DNA of 64,000 nt, from assembly GCA_025435555.1 (NCBI GenBank), contig JAIWWG010000127.1, positions 1-64,000 on the forward strand, read 5' to 3'. The translations under genes were made by a program, and so were the position numbers. The notes under the pieces are model-generated. The model saw only the letters and a program-made list of their open reading frames with translations. It was not told where the DNA came from and searched no databases. Positions 32,763 to 43,588 of the stretch are shown here, in pieces. Each line of letters opens with the position of its first letter. Within the stretch, counting starts at the first letter, position 1. The stretch comes from Chytriomyces cf. hyalinus JEL632. Its lineage: Eukaryota > Chytridiomycota > Chytridiomycetes > Chytridiales > Chytriomycetaceae.

Positions 32763-35121
32763 AGCTTCTCTTACGAATGTGGTCTTCCCGAGCATGTGTC
32801 TTGTACGGTCGTTGATGATGGCGTTTCTGCTTGAAGCTATGGCCGCCTGGTTATCCTCATAGATGGTGGTTTTGACACCCGATACACCCAAATCGGTAAG
32901 TAACTCTCTTAGCCACATCACCTCCTTGATGACATCTACTAACGCATTTACTTCTGCTTCCATCGATGATAGTGCTACCAACTTCTGTTTCCGGGATCTC
33001 CAGCTGACTAGGTTCCCTCCGATGAACACTGCATGTCCACTCACTCCGTATGCTCCCTCGCTGAGATGACTGGCATCGACCCACGCCTCGATTGAGTTCT
33101 CCTTTCCGGTCCTGTACGTTAGTTCCAGTCCTTTTGTGTTCACCAAGTACCCGGTCAATCGTTTCAACGCTGTCCAATGTGGTTCTGTTGCTCTTGATGC
33201 GAATCGCCCCAGGTAAGCTGTTGCGTATGTTATGTCGGGTAGATACTGACGCGTACATTACTGCACCCAACAGGCTCCTGTATTGTTCCATTGTTGGTTC
33301 TGCTGTTCCATCTGGTAGTTTGACTCCGGTTTCCAGTGGCGTCCGGTACTTTGTGTTTTCCAGCTTGTATCGTTGTCCAATCGATTGGATGTAGCTCTTT
33401 TGTTGAAAGCTTGCCTTGCCGCCCTTCCAGTCGTACTTGATGACCGATCCGAGTAAGGTATGTATCTCCCCCATAAACTTGACTTTGTACTTGTCGACTA
33501 AGTGTCCTTCCACCCATTTTCGTAGTTCTTCGTTGTTTGTGGCGACTAAGATATCATCCACGTATAAGGTAATTAGCAACTTGCTCCCATTTCTTTGAAT
33601 TCTGAATAATCCTGGATCCGACACCGACTGTTTGAATCCAATGCTAACCAATGTTCCCTTGAATTCCTCGTTCCACAGGTAGCCTCCTTGCTTCGTTCCA
33701 TAAAGCCCTTTCAAGAGCCTTAGCGCGTGTCGCTTTCGATCAATTTGTGGGTCCAAGAGTTCGTAGCTGTCTGGGATCCGGATCACGACATTGAAGTCCA
33801 TTTTCGAGTTAAGGTAAGCTGTTACGACATCCATTTGTGTGATGCGGTACTCCTTTGCTAATGAAACACTTATTAATACTTTGATTGTCGTAGATCTTAC
33901 CACAGGTGCGAATGTCTCATCGTAGTCCACTCCTTCCACCTGGGTGAATCCTCGAACCACAAGTCGAGATTTGTATTTCTCAAATACTCCTGCTGCGTCC
34001 TGCTTCTGCTTGTGCACCCACTTAGTATCTGCAATATTTTCGGTAGGTTCCTTCCTCAGGTCGATCACTTCCCATGTCCCATTTTCGACTAATGAGTTTA
34101 GCTCGTCCAGGATTGCGGCCTTCCATTTCGCAGCATCGTCCCTCTCCAGAGCCTCTGCAATCGATCTTGGTTCTTCTGTTATTGCTGAAAACGCGTAAGT
34201 CGCTTTTCGCTGTCTTCCACTTTCAATGATGTTTGACTGATCGACTGATGAATTGATGTCTTTTGCAGCGACCTTGTTTCTTGGCTCAATTACTCGTTGC
34301 GTTCGGTCTGGTACGGCCGTCTTTGATCTCGGTGCTTGGACTTGTGATAGCTGTCTTAGTATTCTGATCGGTGATGGGCTGCGGGGTTCTGCATCCTCGT
34401 CTGAGTCTCGGTTTACTGGCTCCGGCGTATGTTGCCTATGTGGTTGGGTTGCTTCTTGTTGTTCTGGTGGAGGGTTTCTTGCTGTTGGTTTTCTTACCGG
34501 TTCAGCTTGTTCATTTTCCTCGTCTTCGGAGTCTGAAAGTAACTCAGGTAGCTCTTCACGTGGTGTCTTTGCGTCGGAGTCTTGATCTTGCTTGGGGAAT
34601 TTGACATGGATGGATTCGAACACTCTGCCGTTGCTGGTTTCTTCTAGTAAGTACCCTTTCCCCTTGATTCCTAGGACCCTACACTGAACTCCCTTGCTGT
34701 CTAGCTTTCCGCGCTTGTGTCCATCGACGTACGCCACACATTTTTCCCCGAATCGCCTCATGTATTTCAAGTTTGGCTTCTTTCCCGTCATGGCTTCGAT
34801 TGGAGTCATGCTGCTGGTTGTCGATCGTGTCGGGCATCTGTTCCTGATGAAGACTGCCATCTCAAGTGCGTATATCCAGTAGTTTTCTTTGTCCATTTTT
34901 GCATCTGCTAACAATGTCCTGCACATTTCTACTACGGTAGGGTTCTTTCTTTCTGCGATCCCATTTTGTTCTGGTGTGTACGGTGTTGATACATTGTGTT
35001 TAATTCCGTTTGCTTCGCACCACCTTATGAACTTGCTGTTGATGAATTCGCCTCCTCCATCGGACACGATTGACTTCAATTTGTGGTTATACTGAGTTTC
35101 AATCGACCATGTTGCCCTCAA
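32763..35121 (-). pseudogene. Element 1 integrase (part), RT and RNase H, frameshifted
   Basis: Read on -: integrase core remainder (SIVSDGGGEF, TPYTPEQNGIAERKNPTVVE), then RT (NGTWEVIDLRKEPTENIADT, QMDVVTAYLNSKMDF, LYVDDILVATNN with a normal YVDD), then RNase H (LTGYLVNTKGLE, WVDASHLSEGAYG, LSSMEAEVNALVDVI, YEDNQAAIASSRNA). RT and RNase H are in different frames: near 33240 one base is missing in ACCCGACATAACATACG, where the family pattern TRPDITYA would need one more. The 3' side is cut at 32763 by element 2. Confidence 0.9.
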
Positions 35122-35148
35122 TGAATATAAGTCAAGTTGTCTACCATC

Positions 35149-36726
35149 TCATGGCAATGCAATCAAGTAAACATATGCAGGTTTGAGGAAAAAAGCAATT
35201 TCCAATGTGATGATGTCAAGAATTCCTTGAAGTGCGTCGCTTTTCTTTCCTAGGATCTTCGCGAATGTGCATCCGCTTCCGGTGTCTGATACCATGAGGA
35301 CTGGCATTCCATTCACAAAGGTAAGATCTAGATTCAATTCTTCTCCAGGTGTTTCAACTGTCTCTGATTTCTCCTTTCCGACTTTCCTAGTGGCTTTTGA
35401 TTCCATGCATGTGCTGCAGTCTCCGAGCTCATTGTCCTCCAGTGTTATCCCGTCAGCTTGTTCGCATAATTTCCGTAGGTCTCCTGCATTCAAGTGGCCC
35501 ATGAGACGGTGAGCTTCCTTCATTGTGAGTTCCCTGTTCATTGATGACTGTGATGTTAATCCAACTGCATTTTCCTTCAAGGTGTAGAGTCCTTCACGGA
35601 TATCAGTGGCACGGAGGATGATCTTCCCGTCTATCGAGACTGAAGCACCCTTTTCATTGAAGTTCACAGTCGCACCTTTCATGCTGAGTGCAGAGATCGA
35701 CAGAAGGTTCACTGATAGTTCAGGTACGTAGAGAACCCCTGTGATTGTGATTGTTCCGTCCTCACCAATTAGATCAACAGCTCCTACTCCCGTGATTTCG
35801 AACTGGTCGCCGCTTGCTACTGTGATTTTCCCGAGGTTGTCCTTGACTGTTAGATTCTTGATGATTTCCTTGTCGCCCGTCATATGGTTGCTTGCACCGG
35901 AATCCAGTATCCAGTCGCCGTCTGCTGATTTGATTTTTGCTGCGGTGAGTACATAGTTTCTTGATTTGTTCACTTGGTTTGCTTTCTTCTCATCGTTATG
36001 CTTTTCTTTTTGCTTTGGTCCTTGGCCTTCCTTGTCGCCACCTTTGCCCCAACAATCCGTCTTCTTGTGGCCCTTTTTACCGCAATTGTTGCATTTGCCT
36101 TTGAATTTCTGTGCACTCTGTTTCGCCTGCATGGCTACTCCTCTGCTGTTTGAGGGTTTCTTTGCTTTGTCACTAACTCTCCAGCTGTGTTCTCCGTGGA
36201 TCTCTGCTTTGAATTTCGCGTATGTGCTCATGACGTCTGATCGGGTTCTCAGGCCTTGCAGGAACGTTTCCCATGACTCTGGTAGGTTACTCATAATCTG
36301 TATGATCATCTCCTTGTCTTTAACTTCTGACTCTTCATCCTTTAGCTGTCTTATGTATCGTTCCATGTCACTGATGAACTTATCGAAGTTGTCGCCATCT
36401 GCGTACGTAGTGTTCGTAAATGCTCGACGTGCTCGGATTGTCTGGTTGATCAAGCTTGCTTCTTCAAGTTCTTTGATGGCATCGAGTAGCTCCCTGGCTG
36501 TTTTCGCGCCTCTCAGTTGCTCGTGGAATACGAGCATGACTCTTTCTCCAATCTTTCCAAGGGCTTGCCTGTCCATCTTCTTCCATGCTTTCAGCTCGGT
36601 TGGGTCTTGTGGTGGGCTTTCTTCCAGGGTTTCTGCTAAATCTTTTCCCCTCAGGAAGTACATTAGCGCAGATTCCCAGTCGTGGTAGTTGGTTCCATCA
36701 AACATGACAATGTCGATTTTGCTCAT
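35149..36726 (-). pseudogene. Element 1 Gag, protease and integrase N-part
   Basis: Starting at MSKIDIVMFDGTNYHDWESA (36726; the frame is also open back into the LTR to 36819). Gag has a canonical knuckle CNNCGKKGHKKTDC near 36070. The protease motif WILDSGASNHMTGDK follows near 35900, then the pre-integrase HLNAGDLRKLCEQ and CSTCMESKATRK, then the integrase start ELNLDLTFVNGMPVLMVSDT. After QGILDIIT the frame runs through about 100 bp of unrelated sequence to a stop, and homology resumes at ETQYNHKLKSIVSD. A small insertion therefore breaks Pol here. Confidence 0.9.
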
Positions 36727-36776
36727 GGTAAGTCTTGGTTTTGGCTTGCTAGTTGGTAGTGCTGGTGCTGATAACG

Positions 36777-36967
36777 TGTTGAGTTTTTGTGAAAGAGTGT
36801 TCTTTATTCGTCCGAACATGCCGTGTTAAATACTTAAAATAAAGTCCGATAGAAATGTAATAAGAGAAAACCGGTGGCTAATGAACGACAATAAAACAAT
36901 CTCATGAACCACCCAAGTGCCGCCCAACAATCTCATGAGCGGGGCACTGACGCTGGGGATTCCAACA
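36777..36967 (-). repeat. 5' LTR of element 1
   Basis: 191 bp, identical by eye to 24101-24291. Directly inside it on - is CGTTATCAGCACCAGC, the position of the primer-binding site. TTCAT at 36968 is the target duplication. Confidence 0.95.
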
Positions 36968-36972
36968 TTCAT

Positions 36973-37890
36973 GGGAATGTCATGTTTTGGATCCCGTGAT
37001 TCGGTGGCACATAACGAGTTGCTCCATGAGGCACAGGTATTTGTATTGATACCTTCAATTCTCGGTCGCTCATAAGGACACATAAAATCAATTTGCCTCA
37101 AAGGTCGGAACTAGGTGGTTCAAGCGAATGAACGGGTATAAGTTTTCCAAGTGCCCCGTTGAACTGTTCCAGAAACTCTTTTGTCAAGAATGCGCAAGTG
37201 AGTTCACTGCGCTCAAATTTCAAAGAGTGATTACTAATCACGTTTGACGCGTCCAAAATTCTTCCTCCGCCTGCTTTTGCTGACGGTGCCGCAGAGAGTA
37301 GGGAACCTGGACAGGTGAATAGTCGGCATCGGGACAGAAAGGGCTGCCGAGAAGGAGGAGGAGGAGGAGCGGAAGGAGGCCGGGGAAGAGGGAGTTTAAG
37401 CCATGGATGTGGACCCACAAATCAAGGAAGTTGTGGACCTCTTGGATGATTTTGTGTTGTGGTGGGTAGAGGAGGATGGAAAAGTTGTGGGGGACAAGAT
37501 CAACGTCGACAGTGGTTCTTGGCTGTTGTGTACAAAAGGGTGAGGTCGCTGGCCCCCGGCTTCTGTACCGACAGGTACTTTCCACTTACGGGAAGAGTCT
37601 CTGCTTGAGCTCCAGCCCATGTGTTCATCAAGGATGGCAGTGTATTTTTTCTCCCATTTTCTTTTGGTTGACTGAACGCGACTGGCCGCAGCAGCAACCC
37701 TCTACCGCCAGCATCAATTTGAAGTAGGAACAACAGAATTTATTTGACACAGTAATAATATTTGCTTTTTTTGCACCAAATTTCTGCTTGCTTTTTTCAG
37801 TAAAGCAGCAGTGCAACATTGCTGCTAACTTCCCAAACAATGCAATCAGACCCAGTTAGCACCCAAACCACTGTGAACTGCACAGGAAGG
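36973..37890. other. Unassigned stretch right of element 1
   Basis: A + frame from 37403 (MDVDPQIKEVVDLLDDFVL) runs about 46 codons and a - frame lies opposite. No family was recognised. A GGAGGAGGAGGAGGAG purine tract lies near 37355. It may include the 5' side of the transposase relic that follows. Confidence 0.35.
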
Positions 37891-37897
37891 GTTATTA

Positions 37898-38845
37898 ATG
37901 CCCATTGACATTGAGCAGGTGGTGCTGCATATGCATGCGAGTGAGAACATGAAGATTCACGAACTTTACAACTTCTTCTACTACTGCAAGACTGTTTCTG
38001 AGATTTCGAAATTCTACATCAAAGATGCAGGGACGATTAGAAACTGGATCCGACGATTCAAGTGATTTGGCAGTGTTTCAAGGGTTGCTGCAACTCCGAA
38101 GTGCAAGTTCACAGTTGATCATTGCTTATGGATTCGCGAATACTTCTTCAACAACCCTCTCTCCTTTCTGGACGAAGCTCGGACCCCTTTTAAAGAAAGG
38201 TGGAAGAAGAACATCAGTGTTTCGCACATCTGGAGCATTCTGAATGCATTTGGAATACAGTGGAAGACTGCAGAGCAGAGAGCAATGCACATCAAGGAGA
38301 CTGACATCATGCAATTCACTTTTGAAGTGAACAGTCTGGATTGGAGCCTGTACGATATTGTGTTTCTGGATGAACCTTCGACAATTGTGGCATGGTCTGA
38401 AAATGCAGGTATGCTCAAAGGAAAAAAGGTACTTGTGAGAGGAGACTATCAGCAACTTCCACGTGTTTCAATGCTCACCTTCATTGGTTGTAACGGTATT
38501 CTTGAAAACTACTCAACTGAGGGAACATTTGATTGGTGCAAGTTCACTGAGTGCTGTTGCAAGTTTGCCCTCGAATCTGGTCATGTGAAGTGATATCCTG
38601 GTGCAAACTCCATTTGGATTCTTGATGGCACAGCAATTCATCGATCTGCAGAGTTGATCATGTTCCTCTGTCTCCTTGGCATTGTTCCAATATTCCTTCC
38701 TGCCTATTGTCCTTTTTTCAACCCAATTGAAGTTATGTTTGGACTTATCAAAAAGAGGCTGCGCCAAATCTATTCTGAAGGAAGGGTCAATGCAAGGAAC
38801 CTTGGACTGCTTGTAGCCAAAGCATACACCCACTACTTGTTGCGG
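37898..38845 (+). pseudogene. Tc1/mariner-like DDE transposase relic
   Basis: It starts MPIDIEQVVLHMHASENMKI with a helix-turn-helix (TVSEISKFYIKDAGTIRNWI). After stops and frame changes come the catalytic pieces IVFLDEPSTI, SIWILDGTAIH and LPAYCPFFNPIEVMFGLIKK, i.e. the D, D and NPIE motifs of DDE_3-type transposases. At least two in-frame stops (about 38062 and 38593) break it. The 3' end merges into repeat unit A at 38830. No terminal inverted repeats were identified by eye. Confidence 0.8.
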
Positions 38846-39405
38846 ATCCTGGTCAAGGTGGACCAGCAATCTCCTCATGTACTCAACATAAAGGAGAGCT
38901 CAAAATCTCTGGAATGCATGAAGATGTGGGAAACAGGTGTTTGAGCACCTGCAGACCCCATACGTAACAAAGATGTGAAATACATATGACTTCGTGTAAA
39001 TATAGACAAGCCACGGGGATGGTAACACACCATCAATCACACACACAGGTCTCTGGCACATCTGCAAAGTCCTACGAGCACCCACGTGCCATCCACGGCT
39101 ATTTATGGTCACTGGATGAGAAGTTGTGAGGCATACTGCCAAGACCCCAATAAAGCTTTATTTACACAAAGTTGGGACCTTAAACAATCCACCACAATAA
39201 CACACCATCACATGACACCCTCACCAAGTTGTCATAAGGTGTCAAACTCTATCACTCTAGAGAATACCAACAGTACTAAGCCAAACTACCTGCAACACCA
39301 AGCATTCGGCAGAAACACACCAGTACATAGCTTGTGTAGTTGAAACGAAGGTTTGAGCCTGGATAGGCATCACTTGAGGACCCAGATCTTGCATAAGCAA
39401 AGTTC
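38830..39405 (+). repeat. Dispersed repeat unit A, copy 2 (plus)
   Basis: Partner of 13570-14235 (opposite strand), sharing TGGTCAAGGTGGAC, the CTCATGTACTCAACATAAAG segment, the AATAAAGCTTTATTTAC site and GAACGAAGGTTTGAGCC. Only one copy of the 50-bp duplicated segment is present here. Confidence 0.75.
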
Positions 39406-39870
39406 AAAGTTAGTGCACCATAGTCAAACTGACATACTGAAACATACATGGACAGCAGGCAGCACTGCTTACCGGTACACCGTCACTTGGACCCATGGCT
39501 CCCTACCCAGGTGGGAGAGTCCCCGTCAGAGGTCTAAGGATACAGTCATATGCACTTTGGATGTTGGTTGGATAGTTTCATATTCAAATCATAACTTTTT
39601 GGATTGGTAAAGGCCCAACAGTCCTTGGGGACGTTCGAGGGATTTCCATCTCAGTTCTTTATAATTTCAACCGTGAAAAAATAGAAAACCAGGGAGATAC
39701 CCATGAGTTTCCACCCATGAGTGATTCTTTCACGTTCTATTCCAAAGGGTATAAATGGTAGAGCTTCCACAAGGCAAATAAACATCTTCTTAGACCAAAA
39801 TCATCGTTGTAGCACCTAGTCCTCAAGTCACAAACCCTTGTACAGTGTGCCACCACCATTTGTACCGACA
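39395..39870 (+). repeat. Dispersed repeat unit B, copy 2 (plus)
   Basis: Partner of 14515-14985. It contains the TATA-like TATAAATGGTAGAG at about 39750 and the site GCAAATAAACATC about 30 bp further on. It is followed directly by copia Pol C-terminal sequence with no Gag or RT, so the internal part of this element is deleted. Confidence 0.75.
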
Positions 39871-39872
39871 GT

Positions 39873-40235
39873 ATGCAAGTTATGAGGGACAAATCTCAAA
39901 TTTATCTATCACAGAAGCCATCTCCGGGTGAGATGCTAACTCATTTTGGCATTACTGATGCTACTACAAGGGAAACGCCAATGGTAGGCACTCCAGTAGC
40001 ACCTTCTGATGACAATGACACCACAACACAACCTTACAGGAGCGAAAGGATGCTGGACAGAACCAAGCACATGGCAGTCAAGATTGAATTTATTCATGAG
40101 TACATCAACAAGCAAGAATTCAATGTGGAACACATCAGTACTACCAAAATGAAGGCAGACATGTTCACAAAGAGTCTTGGCAAAAACCTGTTCAAGAAGG
40201 GAGTGGAAGGAATTGGTTTGGTAAGCCATACATGA
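39873..40235 (+). pseudogene. Copia Pol C-terminal fragment (second family)
   Basis: 120 codons: SQIYLSQKPSPGEMLTHFGI (end of RT), then MLDRTKHMAVKIEFIHEYIN and EHISTTKMKADMFTKSLGKN (RNase H end), stop. The motif K-x-x-A-D-x-x-T-K-x-L is the usual copia terminus. It differs clearly from elements 1 and 2. A TGTTGAATTCTGTC that could start an LTR follows at about 40255. Confidence 0.8.
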
Positions 40236-40239
40236 TTGT

Positions 40240-42185
40240 ACATATGTGGAGGAGTGTTGAATTCTGTCATATGATGCATAATTCTTTATTTACACATTGC
40301 CAATCTTAATTATATCTTTATGATCACTCATATTTCTTCTGGATGTTTTTTAGGCTTTGTCTTTTCATCCAATCACCTTATTTGATAGTTATTTTACAAG
40401 CTACTTCTTTGTTCTCTTTGTCACTTTGCACAATGGGTCATTTGACCATTGTTCCTAGTGTTTCTTACTTACATCAGTTTCTCCCTTGAGAACTGATTCT
40501 TATCTTCTACTATTTGCTCTCTGTTGCAGTATTGTTCTTACTGACTGTGTCTATCTTTAGGTTAGCTGGTTACGATATGTTTGAATTTATATGAGGCCTG
40601 TCTACAACTTAAACACAGCAACTGTCAGTTGTGTGTCACAGCCAATAAGAGATAACAACTTAAAAAGAAAAACTAAAACAAAAACTCTTTCTTATATCCC
40701 TTTTCAGGCTGTTCAGCAGCGTGCCCCTGTGCATGCCCTCCAGTCCCATAATTCTCATGCTTCTGATTCATTTTGATTGGTGGATTGCTTAAACTCATGG
40801 CTAACCCTTGTTTTTCGTGTGGATATATCCCTTTCTGATCCATTGTCAGAAATCCATCTCAACCTTACAACATAGAGTTGTAGATGGTGCTGCTTTGGAT
40901 GGGAGAAATGTCTGAACACTCAAGGTGGCCTGGAGTCCTTGAGGAAAGTCTGAGGAACAGGTGGCCACATTCGTCAGTGAATAAAATCAAGGTAGATATA
41001 GAAATTGGCACGTTTATCTTAGAGATCAAAACAAACAAAACAACGTGAAAAGTAAACAACTTAAATAAAAACTGTCACTTGCCACTATGATTTTACTGCG
41101 TCATGCTCTATACTTTGCAGTGCACCACCTTTCAAGAACTGGACAATTCCCCTTAAAGTGCGGTTCGGTAAATACTATCTTCTTCCATCATAGCATCTGA
41201 CTATCTTCCCCCAATGGCTTCACATTAGTGAGGGATAACATAGCATTACGCATCCTGAATTTCGGCCTGATTGTAAACCAATTTCACACGTGGTCAGTAC
41301 TCTTCTTCCCTGCACTGCTCCACCAGTAAGCATTTGTCCTCTGATTGCGTCATAGTATCCTTGTCCTGCCTGCTACACCACAGGGGATGTGAATGGGATA
41401 GCTTCTGTTTTCGACAAACAGGAAAAGTAGCACAACACTTCAAATCCCTCAACCGCGAATAGAGAACTTACATGGCCTCCAGCTTTTGCCTTTGAACGCT
41501 GACCGCTAACGCCGCCTTTCACGCAAAAAGGAGCGGTTCAGGGCACTTCCATATGAGAATGCCAAGACCCAAAATCAGTACTCCACTAGCTTCCAGGACC
41601 ATGACGCGTTAGATTCCTCCCAGAGGGACGTGTCACAGCTTTGTTCTTGACAGGAATTCGATCTGCGTCGCGTCTAGTTCAGAGCCACCTTCCCTAGATG
41701 ATTGATTTCAGCGTACTTCTGGGTTTATTGCATTGTCATGGGGCAATCTCTTGCCCATAAATCAAACAACAATGAACAATAAATAAAACAAAAGAAAAAG
41801 GAAAGAAAGAAAGAAAAGAACTAACAACTAGCAAGGAAGAAGAATAAACCCCATGAATAACAGATGTTACTTCACACTGGCTGCATTACAGATCAATGTG
41901 CCACCCAAAACCGTATAAAATGCATGACTTCCCAACTCCAAATCATTCACAACACCTTCAGAATACTCGGAAATGCTCAACTCCCTGTCTCCTGCACTCC
42001 TGTGAGTTTTGGTGCTTCTGGATGCATTCCTGCTACTGCTATTAACTCCAACAACTCCAACACTTCCAAGATCCGAAATTGAACATGATATTCAATCTTT
42101 ATTATTAAGCTAATAGTTGTATGAGTCTTTAGTTGATCTTTTAAAAGAGTAGTTATTATCAATACAAGCTTTAAGAACTCTTACG
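40240..42185. other. AT-rich stretch, no gene recognised
   Basis: Only short scattered frames. The beginning may be an LTR (TGTTGAATTCTGTC near 40255). A-rich simple sequence (AAATAAAACAAAAGAAAAAG) lies at about 41780. Nothing here supports a gene or structural RNA. Confidence 0.4.
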
Positions 42186-42227
42186 AAGATTGCCATATAG
42201 CTGTGTACCAGCAACTATAATTCTACA

Positions 42228-42259
42228 CAGTCACAATTGCTTTGTTGGTGAAATTCCAG
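42228..42259 (+). repeat. 32-bp exact piece of the F-box/LRR gene
   Basis: CAGTCACAATTGCTTTGTTG and the following 12 bases are identical to the reverse complement of 19946-19977, an LRR module (SHNCFVGEIP). Similarity fades over the next ~15 bp. It sits immediately upstream of a transposase relic, so it may be a captured gene scrap. Confidence 0.75.
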
Positions 42260-43114
42260 TCATTTGGAAACGGCGCTTCGTTGCCCATTTTGGACTGAGT
42301 GTGGACTCAGCAGTTGATGTGTGGGAATATGTTCACAAATCATTTGTGCCTGTTCGTTTGAAAAAGGAGTGCTTTCTGTAGGCACTTTACTTCCTCAAAG
42401 TTTATCCAACAGAGTCGATTGACATTCAGTACATCTGAAACAAATTGGAGTGTGGCAATTGATAGCTTTCAAAAATGGACAAGGTGATTTGGAAAAATTT
42501 TGCAATTTTTGGAGATGAAAATTTTAATTTTGTCAAATTTTTCACAGATTCATTTCAAGGACCATTTCCAGAACTAGAATCACCTGCAACCATCCTGCTA
42601 TGTTGATGGCACTGATGTCCTTGTCACCGAGATACGTCCACATGATGCAGACCTCTTTAGTCACAAGTTCAACCATGCTGGCTACTGTTACCAGGTGGCA
42701 ACAGCTCTTGGGTGCTCCATGATTGTCTGGGTTGATGGAGGAGTTCCCTGTGGCTTGTGGCCAGACCTCAAGATGGTTCGTCATGGAATTCTGCATGAGA
42801 TTGGACCCAACAAAAAGATGGCAGCTGATCAGGGGTACTGTGGTGATGACCAGATCATGACCAAGCTAAAAGGTCATGATGCTGACATCAGAAATCATAA
42901 TCACAATCTGAAACAGATGGGTGCAAGACACGAAACAGTCAATGCACGCCTGAAGGACTTTCACATTCTGAATGGACTCTATCGATCAAACCAAAATGAT
43001 CACTATCAAATTTTCAAAGCTGTTGTTCAAATCACTCAAGTTAAACTGAGGCGAGAGCCTCTCTATTGTCTCGACGGTTTATTGCATCAACAACTTCTCA
43101 ATTCATTTGTTTGA
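42260..43114 (+). pseudogene. Harbinger/DDE_4-like transposase relic
   Basis: The N-terminal part reads VAHFGLSVDSAVDVWEYVHK and ALYFLKVYPTESIDIQYI, with a stop between (about 42380). The catalytic part starts CYVDGTDVLVTEIRPHDAD, then YQVATALGCSMIVWVDGG, MAADQGYCGDD and GARHETVNARLKDFHILNG, and ends at 43114. D-D-E-type landmarks are visible (VDGTD, ADQGYCGD, HETVN), as in DDE_4/HARBI1-like nucleases. At least three in-frame stops inactivate the 5' half, while the 3' 140 codons are open. Confidence 0.75.
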
Positions 43115-43261
43115 AATAAAAAAGTTTATTCAGTTGGTGCACACTCCATTGGACAATGTCCAACGACTCTCCAACTCAGATCATGCCCAGACCCATCTCC
43201 ACAGTGACGGCTTTCATTGCCATCAGTCACCAACCCCAACCAGCACCCACAAGAACAACAA

Positions 43262-43370
43262 CAAACTCCCCACTTCCCCACCTTCTCTCGGCATGAGTCG
43301 AATGAGTCGCCGCTTGGCTTGCAACCCCTGAGACAACGCCATCCGACTGCCTTCGCAAAAGCTTGCGAAT
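43262..43370. repeat. Short dispersed repeat, copy 2
   Basis: Partner of 18010-18110, same orientation, sharing CACCTTCTCTCxGCATGAGTCG and CTGAxACAACGC cores. It lies about 220 bp upstream of the FIT-family gene. Confidence 0.6.
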
Positions 43371-43588
43371 GCTGGAATATTTTGCGCGTCTAGCTGAAGG
43401 AAATCCCGCTATTTTCGAGCGCCACTGTATTGCTTCCGACTTCACGAAATTATAATTGAACGTGTCCCCAAAGAGGAGGGTCCGTTGTATGTTGGCACTC
43501 GCTTCACAAGGTGCCACGTAACGTGACTTTATAAATAAACCAATTTTAAAAAAGAGCATCGACTTGACAGAAGACACAGCGTGACAAA

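Larger units (their letters stand above)
24436..32767 (-). mobile_element. Copia LTR retrotransposon, element 2 (nested), target duplication AGCTT
   Basis: Direct repeats of 421 bp at 24441-24861 and 32342-32762 differ at only about two sites in my reading. AGCTT flanks both outer ends (24436-24440 and 32763-32767). On the - strand the 3' LTR is preceded by a G-rich polypurine tract (TTTGGGGGGGTG, 24862-24873). One intact Gag-Pol frame (24877-29658) lies inside. A LINE copy separates the 5' LTR from the leader. Near-identical LTRs and the open frame indicate a recent insertion. Confidence 0.94.
24096..36972 (-). mobile_element. Copia LTR retrotransposon, element 1 (outer), with target duplication TTCAT
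   Basis: A 191-bp direct repeat at 24101-24291 and 36777-36967 reads identically in both copies and has TG...CA ends (on -: TGTTGGAATCCCC ... AAAACTCAACA). TTCAT immediately outside both ends (24096-24100, 36968-36972) is the 5-bp target duplication. On the - strand the order is LTR, Gag, protease, integrase, RT, RNase H, polypurine tract GTAGGGGGAG, LTR, the copia order. A second element (24436-32767) is inserted in the RNase H region. The coding sequence is broken in at least two further places, so this copy is dead despite its matching LTRs. Confidence 0.95.

Noticed and set aside
33230-33250. Programmed frameshift between RT and RNase H of element 1
   Set aside because: Copia elements do not shift at this place, there is no slippery heptamer, and a single missing base explains it.
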